From the NCBI GenBank assembly GCA_900540875.1, contig UQHT01000026.1, forward strand, positions 1 through 39,696: a stretch of 39,696 bases of DNA, in the 5' to 3' direction. The position numbers and the translations under genes were made by a program. Source of the stretch: an uncultured Collinsella sp. (GTDB taxonomy: Bacteria; Actinomycetota; Coriobacteriia; Coriobacteriales; Coriobacteriaceae). Position 1 is the first letter of the stretch; every line of letters starts with the position of its first letter. The notes below the pieces were generated by a model. That model was not told where the DNA came from, did not search any database, and worked only from the letters and a program-made list of their open reading frames with translations. Shown piece after piece: positions 14,934-23,506 of the stretch.

Positions 14934-16022
14934 ATGGCTCATCGCTCCGTAATTCCGTTTGGCCCGCAGCACCCGGTGCTGCCCGAGCCGCTTCATCTGG
15001 ACCTGGTGATCGAGGACGACCGCGTCATCGAGGCAATTCCGCAGATCGGCTTTGTGCACCGCGGACTCGAGAAGCTCACCGAAAAGCGCGACATGCACCA
15101 GTTTGGCTACATCGCCGAGCGCATCTGCGGCATTTGCGCCGTGGGCCACAGCTACGGCTATGCCAGCGCCTGCGAGCGCATGCTCGACATCGAGGTGCCC
15201 GGCCGCGTGCAGTATATCCGCACTATTTTGCACGAGCTTTCGCGCATCCACTCGCACCTGCTGTGGCTGGGCCTGCTCGCCGATGCCTTTGGCTTCGAGG
15301 CGCTGTTCTATCGGTCGTGGACCCTGCGCGAGCAGATTCTCAAGATCTTCGAGAGCACGTGCGGTGGCCGCGTGATCCTTTCGATTAACGAGATCGGCGG
15401 CCTAAAGCACGACATTGAGGACTCCGAGCTGGCTGGCATTGTCCAGACGCTCGATGCCATGCGTCCCGACTACGAGGCCCTGGTGCATACGTTTTTGGAC
15501 GACGTCAGCTGTGGCGAGCGCCTGCATGGCGTGGGCGTGATCAGCAAGAAGGACGCGCTGGATCTGTCGATGGTCGGCCCGTTTGGGCGCGCCTCGGGCG
15601 TGGACTACGACGTGCGCATGTTTAGCGACGGTGCCTATGCGGACCTGGCTGCGTTTGAGCCGGTTGTCGCCACCGATGGCGATTGCTATGCCCGCTGCCA
15701 GGTGCGCTGTGCCGAGGTCACGCAGGCCATGGACATCATTAAGGAGCTTGTGGGCAAGATTCCGCACGACGGGATCGGCGGGCGCACCAAGCTTACGCCG
15801 GCCGACGGCGCACGCGGCGAGGTTGTGATTGAGCAGCCGCGCGGCGAGGCGTATTACTATGTGCGCGGTAACGGCACCAAGAACCTGGACCGCTTCCGCG
15901 TGCGCACGCCGACGTCGCAGAACCTGGCGGGTCTGACACATGCGCTGCAGGGCGTGCTCCTTGCCAACGTGCCCATGATTATCCTGACCATCGACCCCTG
16001 CATTAGCTGCACGGAAAGGTAG
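14934..16022 (+). CDS. echE: Ech [NiFe] hydrogenase large (catalytic) subunit
   Basis: The 362-residue protein carries both nickel-iron ligand motifs. RICGICAVGHSYGYASACE near residue 63 gives the first Cys pair and DPCISCTER at the very C-terminus gives the second. These Cys are replaced in complex I NuoD, so this is a working hydrogenase type. The protein ends right after the second motif, so no C-terminal peptide needs to be cleaved, as in CooH-like and some Ech enzymes. It catalyses H2 formation or oxidation in exchange with ferredoxin. AAGGAGG lies upstream. No hyp maturation genes are in the window and must be elsewhere. Confidence 0.94.
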   Translation: MAHRSVIPFGPQHPVLPEPLHLDLVIEDDRVIEAIPQIGFVHRGLEKLTEKRDMHQFGYIAERICGICAVGHSYGYASACERMLDIEVPGRVQYIRTILHELSRIHSHLLWLGLLADAFGFEALFYRSWTLREQILKIFESTCGGRVILSINEIGGLKHDIEDSELAGIVQTLDAMRPDYEALVHTFLDDVSCGERLHGVGVISKKDALDLSMVGPFGRASGVDYDVRMFSDGAYADLAAFEPVVATDGDCYARCQVRCAEVTQAMDIIKELVGKIPHDGIGGRTKLTPADGARGEVVIEQPRGEAYYYVRGNGTKNLDRFRVRTPTSQNLAGLTHALQGVLLANVPMIILTIDPCISCTER

Positions 16023-16029
16023 GCGCGGC

Positions 16030-16371
16030 ATGAGTTTGCTGACATTTGCCAAGACGGCCTTGGGCTCTATGGTCAAGCAGCCGGTAACGGTGTGCTATCC
16101 GCAGGAGAAGCTCGCGGCACCCGAGCGCTTGCGCGGGCATATCGTCAACGACATGGACGCGTGCATCTGCTGCGGCATGTGTGCGCGTCGCTGTCCGGCG
16201 GGCGCGCTCGCAGTCGATCGCAAGGGTGGAACGTGGTCGATCGACCCGTATGCCTGCGTGGTGTGCGGTGAGTGCATCGAGAGCTGCCCCAAGCACTGCC
16301 TGACTATGGACACCGCCCGTACTCCGGTTGCGGCGGATAAGACTCCCACGGTAGAAACCAAGCCGGAATAG
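16030..16371 (+). CDS. echF: Ech hydrogenase ferredoxin-like subunit, 2[4Fe-4S]
   Basis: The 113-residue protein has two classical cluster motifs, ACICCGMCARRCPAGAL and ACVVCGECIESCPKHCL, about residues 40-95. Both have complete CxxCxxCxxxCP spacing. It is the electron entry subunit, taking electrons from soluble ferredoxin and passing them to EchC. A Thr/Pro/Lys-rich tail follows. It is the last gene of the operon, 7 bp after echE, and is followed by a strong hairpin. Confidence 0.93.
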   Translation: MSLLTFAKTALGSMVKQPVTVCYPQEKLAAPERLRGHIVNDMDACICCGMCARRCPAGALAVDRKGGTWSIDPYACVVCGECIESCPKHCLTMDTARTPVAADKTPTVETKPE

Positions 16372-16379
16372 CGCGAAAA

Positions 16380-16415
16380 CGGGGCCGGTGGGGCAAAATT
16401 GCCCCACCGGCCCCG
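16380..16415. terminator. Long hairpin between convergent operons
   Basis: CGGGGCCGGTGGGGC (from 16380) pairs perfectly with GCCCCACCGGCCCCG (to 16415) over an AAAATT loop. No T-run follows on the plus strand, but on the minus strand the stem is followed by TTTT (complement of 16376-16379), so it could stop leftward transcripts and may slow rightward ones. A second small GC hairpin follows immediately (16412-16430). Confidence 0.6.
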
Positions 16416-16446
16416 CGCGTGAACGCGCGGTTGGGCCGCCGCTAAC

Positions 16447-16598
16447 AAAACCATGCCGGATTACGGGGCTGGATGGCGAACCTCCGACCATATAGAAAAT
16501 CGCAAAAACAAAACCGCAGGTAGATAGCCTGCCGTTTTTCAAAAAATGAAGGTATGGATGAGGGTTCCGACTTTAGCCCCGTAATCCGACACAGTTTT
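16447..16598. repeat. Long-hairpin element A
   Basis: Outer arms 16457-16470 (CGGATTACGGGGCT) and 16575-16588 are exact reverse complements. The pairing continues inward imperfectly (CGAACCTCCGACCATA against TATGGATGAGGGTTCC) to an apical hairpin GCAGG-TAGATAG-CCTGC (16517-16533). CAAAAC/GTTTTG flanks the outside. Homologous to elements B and C in the inner part. Confidence 0.8.
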
Positions 16599-16640
16599 GA
16601 AATGACACCATATCAGTACCAGCCCCTGATCCCTCGGGGA

Positions 16641-16672
16641 CGGAGGAAAACGGACCTTTTTGGCCTCGCGAG
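16641..16672 (+). repeat. 32-bp linker repeat, copy 1
   Basis: CGGAGGAAAACGGACC and the following 16 bases recur at 16879-16910 with 25 of 32 positions identical, in the same orientation, 238 bp apart. The copies lie on either side of element B, so an element-plus-linker unit appears to have been duplicated. Confidence 0.65.
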
Positions 16673-16692
16673 TACCGCCGCGTGACCCGTCT

Positions 16693-16852
16693 GCCACGAA
16701 ATGGGCCCATCTACTACGTTTAAGCCGCTACCCTCGACCACGGCAAGTAATGTGAAATGAAAACCGCAGGTAGAACGCCTGCGATTTTGCATGAAAAGCG
16801 GTTATGGGCGGGGGTATCGAGTCAAACGTAGTAGATGGGCCCATTTCGTGGC
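16693..16852. repeat. Long-hairpin element B, 29-bp perfect arms
   Basis: Arms 16693-16721 (GCCACGAAATGGGCCCATCT and on) and 16824-16852 are exact reverse complements over 29 bp. Inside, TACCCTCGACCA pairs imperfectly with TGGGCGGGGGTA, and the apex is GCAGG-TAGAACG-CCTGC (16767-16783). The inner third matches elements A and C, the outer arms do not match A. Confidence 0.88.
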
Positions 16853-16878
16853 GGGCGCCGTCTGCCGATCTCCGCGGG

Positions 16879-16910
16879 CGGAAGGAAAAGGATCATTTTG
16901 GTCCCGCGAG
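16879..16910 (+). repeat. 32-bp linker repeat, copy 2
   Basis: See copy 1 at 16641-16672; seven differences, no coding potential, ends in the same CGCGAG. Confidence 0.6.
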
Positions 16911-16948
16911 GCTTGCGGAGGCACTCGTGCAGGGCCGTCGCGAACAAA

Positions 16949-17094
16949 ACTATGTCGGTTTACTACGATGAATTCGGCATTCCCGACCATGACTGCATTT
17001 TTCTAAATATTGCAAGCGTTCTACCTGCGGTTTTGCAAGCGCGCAATTTACCATGGTCGAAGGTGGGCGATTCGTCGTAGTAAACCGGCATAGT
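16949..17094. repeat. Long-hairpin element C (inverted orientation)
   Basis: Arms 16949-16968 (ACTATGTCGGTTTACTACGA) and 17075-17094 pair over 20 positions with a single G-T. The inner core, read on the minus strand, is AAAACCGCAGGTAGAACGC, matching B, flanked by CCTTCGACCATG pairing with CATGGTCGGGAATG. The orientation is opposite to A and B. Confidence 0.82.
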
Positions 17095-17154
17095 ATTGAA
17101 ATAGCATTAAATCGGTAGCAGCCGTTTTGTTATGCCGGGTCGTTCGTTGGGCAA

Positions 17155-17784
17155 CTACCCTCGCAGGTAGGCGATGGCGATCTGCGTGCGGTTGCGTAGG
17201 CCCATTTTGGCTAGGATTGAGCTGATGTGGTTGCGTACGGTGCCTTCGCCCATATAAGCCGTGGCGGCAATCTCCTTGTTGTCGAGGCCGCGGGCGATGA
17301 GCTCGGCGACTTCGAACTCGCGGTCGGTCAGGCTGGCAAAGGCTGCGGGCCGGCGGGGCGTGCCCGTCTTGTCGCCCATCCCGTCAAAGTCAACATCTTC
17401 GATCGCCTTACCCTCGAGCACGCGTTTGCCGTCCATGACTTGCGCCAACGCCGGAGGAATGACGGCGACATCGGTTTTAATCAAGTAGCCGCGGGCGCCC
17501 AGTTTGAGCGCCGACACAATGTACTCGTCATCCGAGAATGTCGTCAGAAACACCACGCGCGCCGCAGGGTCGCGCTCAAGGATCTCGCGTGCCGCCGAAA
17601 GTCCGTCGCGCCCCGGCATCTGAATGTCGAGCAGCGCGATGTCGGGCGTGTGCTCAGCGTAGAGCGCGACCGCGTCGTCGCCATTGGCGCCGGTACCCAC
17701 CACCTCGATCTGCGGCTGGGCGCCTAGGATAATCTTGAGTGAATCGACTACCAAGTGGTCGTCATCGACAACTATGAGCCTCAT
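17155..17784 (-). CDS. NarL/LuxR-family response regulator
   Basis: The 209-residue protein has a receiver domain (VVDDDHLVVDSL; phosphorylation Asp53 in LLDIQMPGRDG; Thr in FLTTFSD; Lys in GYLIKTD). It also has a C-terminal LuxR HTH (LTDREFEVAELIARGLDNKE then EGTVRNHISSILAKMGLRNR). All phosphotransfer residues are present. Its ATG overlaps the stop of the histidine kinase gene as ATGA, so the two are co-translated. Lying next to a divergent three-gene ABC exporter, it most likely controls that exporter, the common arrangement for this family in Actinobacteria. Confidence 0.93.
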   Translation of the reverse strand: MRLIVVDDDHLVVDSLKIILGAQPQIEVVGTGANGDDAVALYAEHTPDIALLDIQMPGRDGLSAAREILERDPAARVVFLTTFSDDEYIVSALKLGARGYLIKTDVAVIPPALAQVMDGKRVLEGKAIEDVDFDGMGDKTGTPRRPAAFASLTDREFEVAELIARGLDNKEIAATAYMGEGTVRNHISSILAKMGLRNRTQIAIAYLRG

Positions 17785-18926
17785 CGGTCCTCATCTCCTT
17801 GCTGTTTGGGAACGGTGGCAAACACGCACCAGCCGCCGGCGCCGGCGCGCGGACCGGCGGTGAAGGTGCCGCCAAGCGCCTCGATGCGCTCGCGCATGGA
17901 GACGAGCCCCATGCCCTCCGCGGCGCCACGGCCGATTGCTTGGACCCCGCCCACGCCATCGTCGGTAACGATGAGCTGGTAAAACGACGGATGCTCCATG
18001 CATCGTGCGGTGACGGTCTGGGCGCAAGCGTGGCGCATGGTGTTGGAGAGCGCCTCGCGCAGGACCGCCGCAAAGCAGTTGGCGACGTTGGCGGGCGCAT
18101 GCTCGGCCAAAACTTCAAGCTCAATCTGTGGGCCGCTGTCCGAGCGTACGCCTTCAACGATGCGCTCGAGCTGCACGGAGAGGTTGGTTGCATTGTCGTT
18201 GAGCGCGTGGACGCTGGCGCGCACGAGCTGGAGCGCCTCGTCAACCGTGCGTTTGACATCGGCGAAATCGGCGGCGACGCCGGGCTCGTTGGCGTGGACC
18301 ACGCGCAAGGCTTCGGTTTGGAGCGAAGCGCGCGTGAGCTGGTGGCCCACGTTATCGTGGATCTCGCGCGCGATGCGGGCGCGTTCGGCGAGCGTTGCGA
18401 GCTCGACTTCGTAGTCCTGGCGGTCGGCGAGGTCGCGGTTGCGTGCCTCGAGTACCAGGGCGCGTTCTTGCAGCTTGTCGCGGGTGCGACGCATGCGATC
18501 CTGTTCGTGCTCCAGCTGCGCGGTGCGCAGCGACAGCAACGTGGCAGCGATCGAAAGGATGGCGGTTAGCAACAGCGTTCGGGTGGTGAGCACGCCGCCA
18601 CGAAGGTCCGCGACAAGCGCGCAGACAAACACGGCGCCAAACGCCAGCGCGGGCCAGATGCGTTCACGGCGCACGCGTCGCGCGATGTCATAGAAGGCAA
18701 GGGGTGCGAACGGCATAAATGGCGGCACGAAGACGGCAGCGATGATGTAAGCGTAGCTCGCGGCCTCGCTCGCGCGATGGGCGTGTTCTTCTCGTGCGAC
18801 TTCCGACGCCGAGGTGGCCATAACGCCAAGGCAAAACGCCACAACCAGACGAGCGTCCACGGCAAGACCCATGGCGGCCGCAATACAGCACGCCAGCACA
18901 ATCGATTTGTCGAAAAGCCTGTTCAT
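17781..18926 (-). CDS. Sensor histidine kinase (HisKA_3 type)
   Basis: The 381-residue protein has about four to five N-terminal membrane segments (SIVLACCIAAAMGLAVDA, then YIIAAVFVPPFMPFAPLAFY and two more). A coiled-coil linker (TAQLEHEQDRMRRTRDKLQE) follows. The dimerization helix carries phospho-acceptor His190 in ERARIAREIHDNVGHQLT, and the ATPase domain has DDGVGG and GMGLVSMRERIEALGG. There is no extracellular sensor domain, as in DesK/LiaS-like kinases that sense the membrane. ATG 18926 is chosen over the longer frame because TACAAT lies just upstream and no ribosome-binding site is seen. Confidence 0.9.
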   Translation of the reverse strand: MNRLFDKSIVLACCIAAAMGLAVDARLVVAFCLGVMATSASEVAREEHAHRASEAASYAYIIAAVFVPPFMPFAPLAFYDIARRVRRERIWPALAFGAVFVCALVADLRGGVLTTRTLLLTAILSIAATLLSLRTAQLEHEQDRMRRTRDKLQERALVLEARNRDLADRQDYEVELATLAERARIAREIHDNVGHQLTRASLQTEALRVVHANEPGVAADFADVKRTVDEALQLVRASVHALNDNATNLSVQLERIVEGVRSDSGPQIELEVLAEHAPANVANCFAAVLREALSNTMRHACAQTVTARCMEHPSFYQLIVTDDGVGGVQAIGRGAAEGMGLVSMRERIEALGGTFTAGPRAGAGGWCVFATVPKQQGDEDR

Positions 18927-18932
18927 ACGGGT

Positions 18933-18938
18933 ATTGTA
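18933..18938 (-). promoter_or_regulatory. -10 element giving a probably leaderless kinase mRNA
   Basis: On the minus strand TACAAT ends seven bases before ATG 18926, so transcription would begin at or next to the start codon. The absence of any purine-rich ribosome-binding sequence supports leaderless translation. No good -35 is visible. Confidence 0.45.
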
Positions 18939-19137
18939 CGCGATGCTGCGCGCGGGGGAGGCGCCGCCCGGGGCAACCGTGACATTCCTCCCGCGCGGCA
19001 AAGCGGCGTCGATCGCTCGCGCGAGCGGGGGTTTCGCCTCTGCCCCCTCGCACTCGTGACAAAGCTCACTGGTGCGCGCCGTCCTCTCCTGCGATGATGC
19101 AATCGTACCGGGCCACGACCAACAGAAGGGCCGCCTC

Positions 19138-20076
19138 ATGACAGATATCGTCCACGTCGAAAACCTCGTCAAGCGCTACGACGATCTTATCGCGCTCGAC
19201 CACTTTAACCTGAGTATTGCCCCTGGCGAGATCTTTGGCCTGCTGGGCCCCAACGGCTCGGGCAAGACCACGTCCATCAACTGCATCCTGCAGCTGCTCG
19301 CTTACGACAAGGGCACCATCGAGCTGTTCGGCGAGCCCATGACGCCCACCCGCTACGACCTTAAGCGTCGCGTCGGCGTGGTGCCACAGCAGGTGGCGGT
19401 GTTTGACGAGCTCACCGTGCGCGAAAACATCGACTATTTCTGCAGCCTCTACGTCAACGACCGCAAGCGCCGCCGCGCGCTGGTGGACGAGGCGATCGAC
19501 TTTGTCGGCTTGGGCGACTTTACCAAGTTTCGCCCCGGAAAGCTCTCGGGCGGCTTGGCACGCCGTCTCAACATTGCCTGCGGCATCGCGCACAAGCCCG
19601 AGCTCATCTTCTTTGACGAGCCCACAGTGGCAGTCGATCCGCAGAGCCGCAACGCCATTCTGGAGGGCATCTGCCGCCTGCGCGACGAGGGCGCCACGGT
19701 GGTGTATACCAGCCATTACATGGAGGAGGTCGAGCAGATCTGCAGCCGCATCATGATCATGGACGGCGGCCGCGTGCTGGCGCAGGGCACCAACGACGAG
19801 CTCAAGCGCATGATTCAGATGGGCGAGCGCGTGACCGTCGAGGTCGGCGCCGTCGAGCCCGCCACGGTCGAGCGGCTGCGCGCTCTGGAGCACGTGCTTT
19901 CGGTTGAGCTGTCCGGCGGCGAGCTCATCTGCACCTGCGAGGCGAGCCCACATAATCTGGTCGACATCCTTGACACGCTGCGCGCCGCCGACGTGGCACT
20001 CGGTCGCGTGTGGAGCGAGCCGCCGACCCTCAACGACGTGTTCCTCGAGATCACCGGCCGCGAGCTACGCGACTAG
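19138..20076 (+). CDS. ABC exporter ATP-binding protein
   Basis: The 312-residue protein has Walker A LLGPNGSGKTTS, Q-loop VVPQQVAVFDELTV, signature KLSGGLARRLNIACG, Walker B LIFFDEPTVAVDPQ and switch His in YTSHYMEEVEQ. A ~90-residue C-terminal extension ends in PPTLNDVFLEITGRELRD, typical of DrrA/CcmA-type exporters of drugs, lipids or peptides. ATG 19138 has AGAAGGG upstream; the frame's earlier starts precede it without a binding site. It is divergent from the two-component system and 9 bp before the first permease, with which it forms an ABC-2 exporter. Confidence 0.93.
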   Translation: MTDIVHVENLVKRYDDLIALDHFNLSIAPGEIFGLLGPNGSGKTTSINCILQLLAYDKGTIELFGEPMTPTRYDLKRRVGVVPQQVAVFDELTVRENIDYFCSLYVNDRKRRRALVDEAIDFVGLGDFTKFRPGKLSGGLARRLNIACGIAHKPELIFFDEPTVAVDPQSRNAILEGICRLRDEGATVVYTSHYMEEVEQICSRIMIMDGGRVLAQGTNDELKRMIQMGERVTVEVGAVEPATVERLRALEHVLSVELSGGELICTCEASPHNLVDILDTLRAADVALGRVWSEPPTLNDVFLEITGRELRD

Positions 20077-20085
20077 GGGGCAGCC

Positions 20086-21273
20086 ATGATCAACACCATC
20101 ATTATCACGGTCAAGACGCTGCTGCGCCGGCCGAGCACATGGGTCTGGGGCGCGCTCTTTCCCATTGCGCTTTCCACGATGTTCATGTTTATGTTTGCGA
20201 ACCTCAGCTCCGACGGCAAGGTCGATCCGGTGCCGGTAGCCGTTGTCGCCGACGAGGCCTGGGACGCTTCGACCTTTAAGGACGTGGCGACGTCGCTTGC
20301 CAAGGAGGGCGACGACCAGCTGCTTAAGATCCACGAGTGCGACGACGCGGCCGAGGCGAACCATGCGCTCAAGTCCGGCGAGGTTGCGGGCGTCTACACG
20401 GTCGACGACGCGGGCGCGCCCAAGCTTACGTTGCTTTCGAGCTACGATAGCTCGCGCGCCAGTACGGTGCTCACCGACCGCAGCATCCTGGAGACGGTGG
20501 CGAGCTCGTATACGCAAAATGCCGAGCTCATGCGCCAGATTGCCCAGGACAACCCGGCGGCGCTCGCCGACCCGGAGGCGGTTGCGCGCGCCCTGTCGCT
20601 TAAGGGCGGCACTCGCCGCGTGAGCCTTACGCGCACCACGCCCGACGGTACGACCATCTACTATTACGCGCTCTTTGGCCTGGTCGCGATGATGTCTTCC
20701 GAGTTTGCGGCCCTGGCCGTCGTCGATCTGCAGCCCAATCTGTCCGGCCTCGGCGCGCGCCGCTGCGTGGGCGGCGTCTCCAAGACGGCGTCGCTGGCCG
20801 GCATTTTTGTCGGCTCGTGGCTGGTCTCATTTGCCTCGATGGCGATCGCGATCGGCTACGTGCGCCTGGTGGTCGGCATCGACTTTGGCGGGCGCGAGGG
20901 GCTGTGCCTGGCGGGCGGCGCCGCATCCGCGCTTGCTGCCACGGGCCTGGGGCTTTTTGTGGGGACGCTTCCCGTTAAGGGCGGCAAGGCGTCCAAATCG
21001 GGCATCCTCACGGGCTTTGCCACCACGTGCGCCCTGTTCGCCGGACTCTACGGCGAGCCGGCGATGGCGCTTGCCGACGATGTTGCCCGCGCCTGTCCGG
21101 CCGAGTGCTGGCTCAACCCCGTCAAGCTCATCTGCGATATGTTCAACCGCCTGTATTTCTTTGAGGATCTGGGTCCCTTTGTCGTTCGCGCCGGTGCGCT
21201 TGTCCTCATGGCCCTGGTGTTTGTCGCCGCCGCTACGCTGATCTTTGGAAGGAGCCGCTATGAGCACCTTTAA
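20086..21273 (+). CDS. ABC-2 type exporter permease 1
   Basis: The 395-residue protein has one N-terminal membrane helix (WVWGALFPIALSTMFMFMF), an external domain of about 150 residues, then five to six helices in the second half (YYALFGLVAMMSSEFAALAV to LVLMALVFVAAATLIFG). This is the ABC2_membrane_3 layout. GGGGG lies upstream. Its end overlaps the next permease by 14 bases, so the two are made together and probably form a heterodimer with two copies of the ATPase. The substrate cannot be read from sequence. Confidence 0.88.
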   Translation: MINTIIITVKTLLRRPSTWVWGALFPIALSTMFMFMFANLSSDGKVDPVPVAVVADEAWDASTFKDVATSLAKEGDDQLLKIHECDDAAEANHALKSGEVAGVYTVDDAGAPKLTLLSSYDSSRASTVLTDRSILETVASSYTQNAELMRQIAQDNPAALADPEAVARALSLKGGTRRVSLTRTTPDGTTIYYYALFGLVAMMSSEFAALAVVDLQPNLSGLGARRCVGGVSKTASLAGIFVGSWLVSFASMAIAIGYVRLVVGIDFGGREGLCLAGGAASALAATGLGLFVGTLPVKGGKASKSGILTGFATTCALFAGLYGEPAMALADDVARACPAECWLNPVKLICDMFNRLYFFEDLGPFVVRAGALVLMALVFVAAATLIFGRSRYEHL

Positions 21274-22465
21274 GACCGCGCTTCGCATGGCGCTCGCGCA
21301 CCCGTTCTACCTGCTCATCTACACGGTGTTCATTTCACTCATGGGCGTGTTCATTGCGGCCTCGGTCAGCTGGAACTCGTCGCAGCTGACCGAGTACAAG
21401 CCCTACGACGCCAACGTGATTGTGGTCGACCGCGACGGCAGCGATCTTTCGCGTGCGCTTACCAGGCACCTGGGTTCGCGCTTTGACCTGGTCACGGGCG
21501 TCGGCGACGACACGTACGACCTTGCGGACGCGCTCTCCAAGAGCAACAGCGCCAAGGGCAGCGCCGACTGCGTGTTCTTTATCCCGGAGGGGTTTGAGGA
21601 CGATCTTGTTGCGGCCGCCCGTGCGGGGGAGGACTTGCCCAAGCTCGATGTGACCTACGGTTCCGGCACCATGGCGGCGGCGCTTTCGTCTGCCGAGGTT
21701 TCGCGGTGGATCTCGCTCGCGGGCGCTGCGGCGGTGCTTGAGCCTGCTGCCTCCGGGGCCAGTGTCGCCAAGACCGCCGAGCACGCCGCCGCAAAGCGCG
21801 CGGAGGTCCAGATCGAGCAGGTCAAGGTTGACTCGACTGCCGCAGCCACGCTCGAGTCGTACTTCAACTTTGGCGCGTACGCGATCATCTCATCGGTCAT
21901 CGTTTCGGTGGGACTGGTGTTTTCGGGTATGAACGAGCCCGAGCGCGTGCGCCGCATGGAGGCCGGCCCGGTCTCCGAGCGCCAGCGTTCGCTTGCTGTG
22001 TTCGCGGCTGCCGCGGTGCTTACCGTCTGCATCTGGTTCGTGTCGAGCATGGTGGGTGTCGTGGGCTTTGCCGGCGCGGTCGCCGAGGTCGGTGTGGGTC
22101 GCGTGTGCCTGGCGCTGGCGGCGACGCTTGCCCTGGCGTGCACGCCGCTGGCCGTTGGCTTTACCCTGTCGAGCTTGGGCGCGCGCGAGGAGCTGATCAA
22201 CGGCGTGGGCAACTTACTCGGCATGCTCATGACGTTTTTGGGCGGCGCCTGGATGCCGCTGTCGCTCATGGGCTCGGCCGTGCAGACGGTGGCGCACTTT
22301 GTGCCGACGTTTTGGGTGAACGACGCGATCGGCAAGGCGCTTGCCTCGGATCTAACGGCCACCGTGTTGGGCGACATCGCCTGCGACCTGGGCGTCACGG
22401 TGCTCTTCGCCGCCGCCATCGCCGCCGTAGGCCTGGCCCTCACCCGCGCCAAATCCCACGCCTAG
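21260..22465 (+). CDS. ABC-2 type exporter permease 2
   Basis: The 401-residue protein repeats the layout of permease 1: helix FYLLIYTVFISLMGVFIAAS, an external domain of about 170 residues, then five helices beginning YAIISSVIVSVGLVFSGM. ATG 21260 follows GGAAGGAG and is preferred over the frame's earlier ATG at 21245, which has no such site. The FSGMNEPERVRRMEAGPVSE loop before the third segment resembles the coupling loop of this family. It ends the exporter operon and is followed by a repeat cluster with no separate terminator of the usual form. Confidence 0.88.
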   Translation: MSTFKTALRMALAHPFYLLIYTVFISLMGVFIAASVSWNSSQLTEYKPYDANVIVVDRDGSDLSRALTRHLGSRFDLVTGVGDDTYDLADALSKSNSAKGSADCVFFIPEGFEDDLVAAARAGEDLPKLDVTYGSGTMAAALSSAEVSRWISLAGAAAVLEPAASGASVAKTAEHAAAKRAEVQIEQVKVDSTAAATLESYFNFGAYAIISSVIVSVGLVFSGMNEPERVRRMEAGPVSERQRSLAVFAAAAVLTVCIWFVSSMVGVVGFAGAVAEVGVGRVCLALAATLALACTPLAVGFTLSSLGAREELINGVGNLLGMLMTFLGGAWMPLSLMGSAVQTVAHFVPTFWVNDAIGKALASDLTATVLGDIACDLGVTVLFAAAIAAVGLALTRAKSHA

Positions 22466-22475
22466 CTACCTGGTC

Positions 22476-22676
22476 ATCGGGGACGTTCTTAAACGGCTAG
22501 TCATCGGAGACAGTCTTTGTCGATTCGCCGGCCCGCCGGTCGTGCCGGCAAGGACTGTCCCAATATGTCGGCACTTGGGGACGTTCCTTTCCTGCCGGCA
22601 CTTGGGGACAGTCCCGGCATTCATTGGGGACAGACTTAAATGAGTGGTTTCAGTCATTTAAGTCTGTCCCCAATGA
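22476..22676. repeat. REP-like repeat cluster
   Basis: Several copies of a short family lie here: TCATCGGGGACGTTCTTAAA and GGAGACAGTCTTTGTCG, two TGCCGGCACTTGGGGAC direct repeats, and a perfect hairpin with 23-bp arms at 22621-22643 and 22654-22676 (TCATTGGGGACAGACTTAAA and on) around a 10-base loop. The first part is closely similar to 27170-27245. This fills the 319-bp gap before the next ABC gene together with that gene's promoter; the hairpin could also act in termination. Confidence 0.85.
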
Positions 22677-22714
22677 GTACCCAATGACTGGTTTGGAAAA
22701 AATCGCGCCTGTCG

Positions 22715-22743
22715 CTTAAAAATAGTTCGCCGGGGTTTACTAT
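22715..22743 (+). promoter_or_regulatory. Possible promoter of the MacB-like operon
   Basis: CTTAAA and TACTAT are separated by 17 bp, 41 bases before the ATP-binding protein gene. The -35 match is weak. Confidence 0.35.
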
Positions 22744-22784
22744 TACCCTAGAAAAGTAGCAGAAGGCTAACAACGGGGGATAGC

Positions 22785-23498
<714 letters not shown>

Positions 23499-23506
23499 GC
23501 GGCGCC

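Noticed and set aside
10697..16371. Operon as part of respiratory complex I or as formate hydrogenlyase
   Set aside because: The large subunit keeps both nickel-binding Cys pairs, which complex I lacks, and there is no formate dehydrogenase gene; subunit set and order fit Ech.
16791..17080. Small open frames within the 16.4-17.1 kb gap
   Set aside because: They run through the arms of the hairpin elements, lack ribosome-binding sites and encode no recognisable protein.
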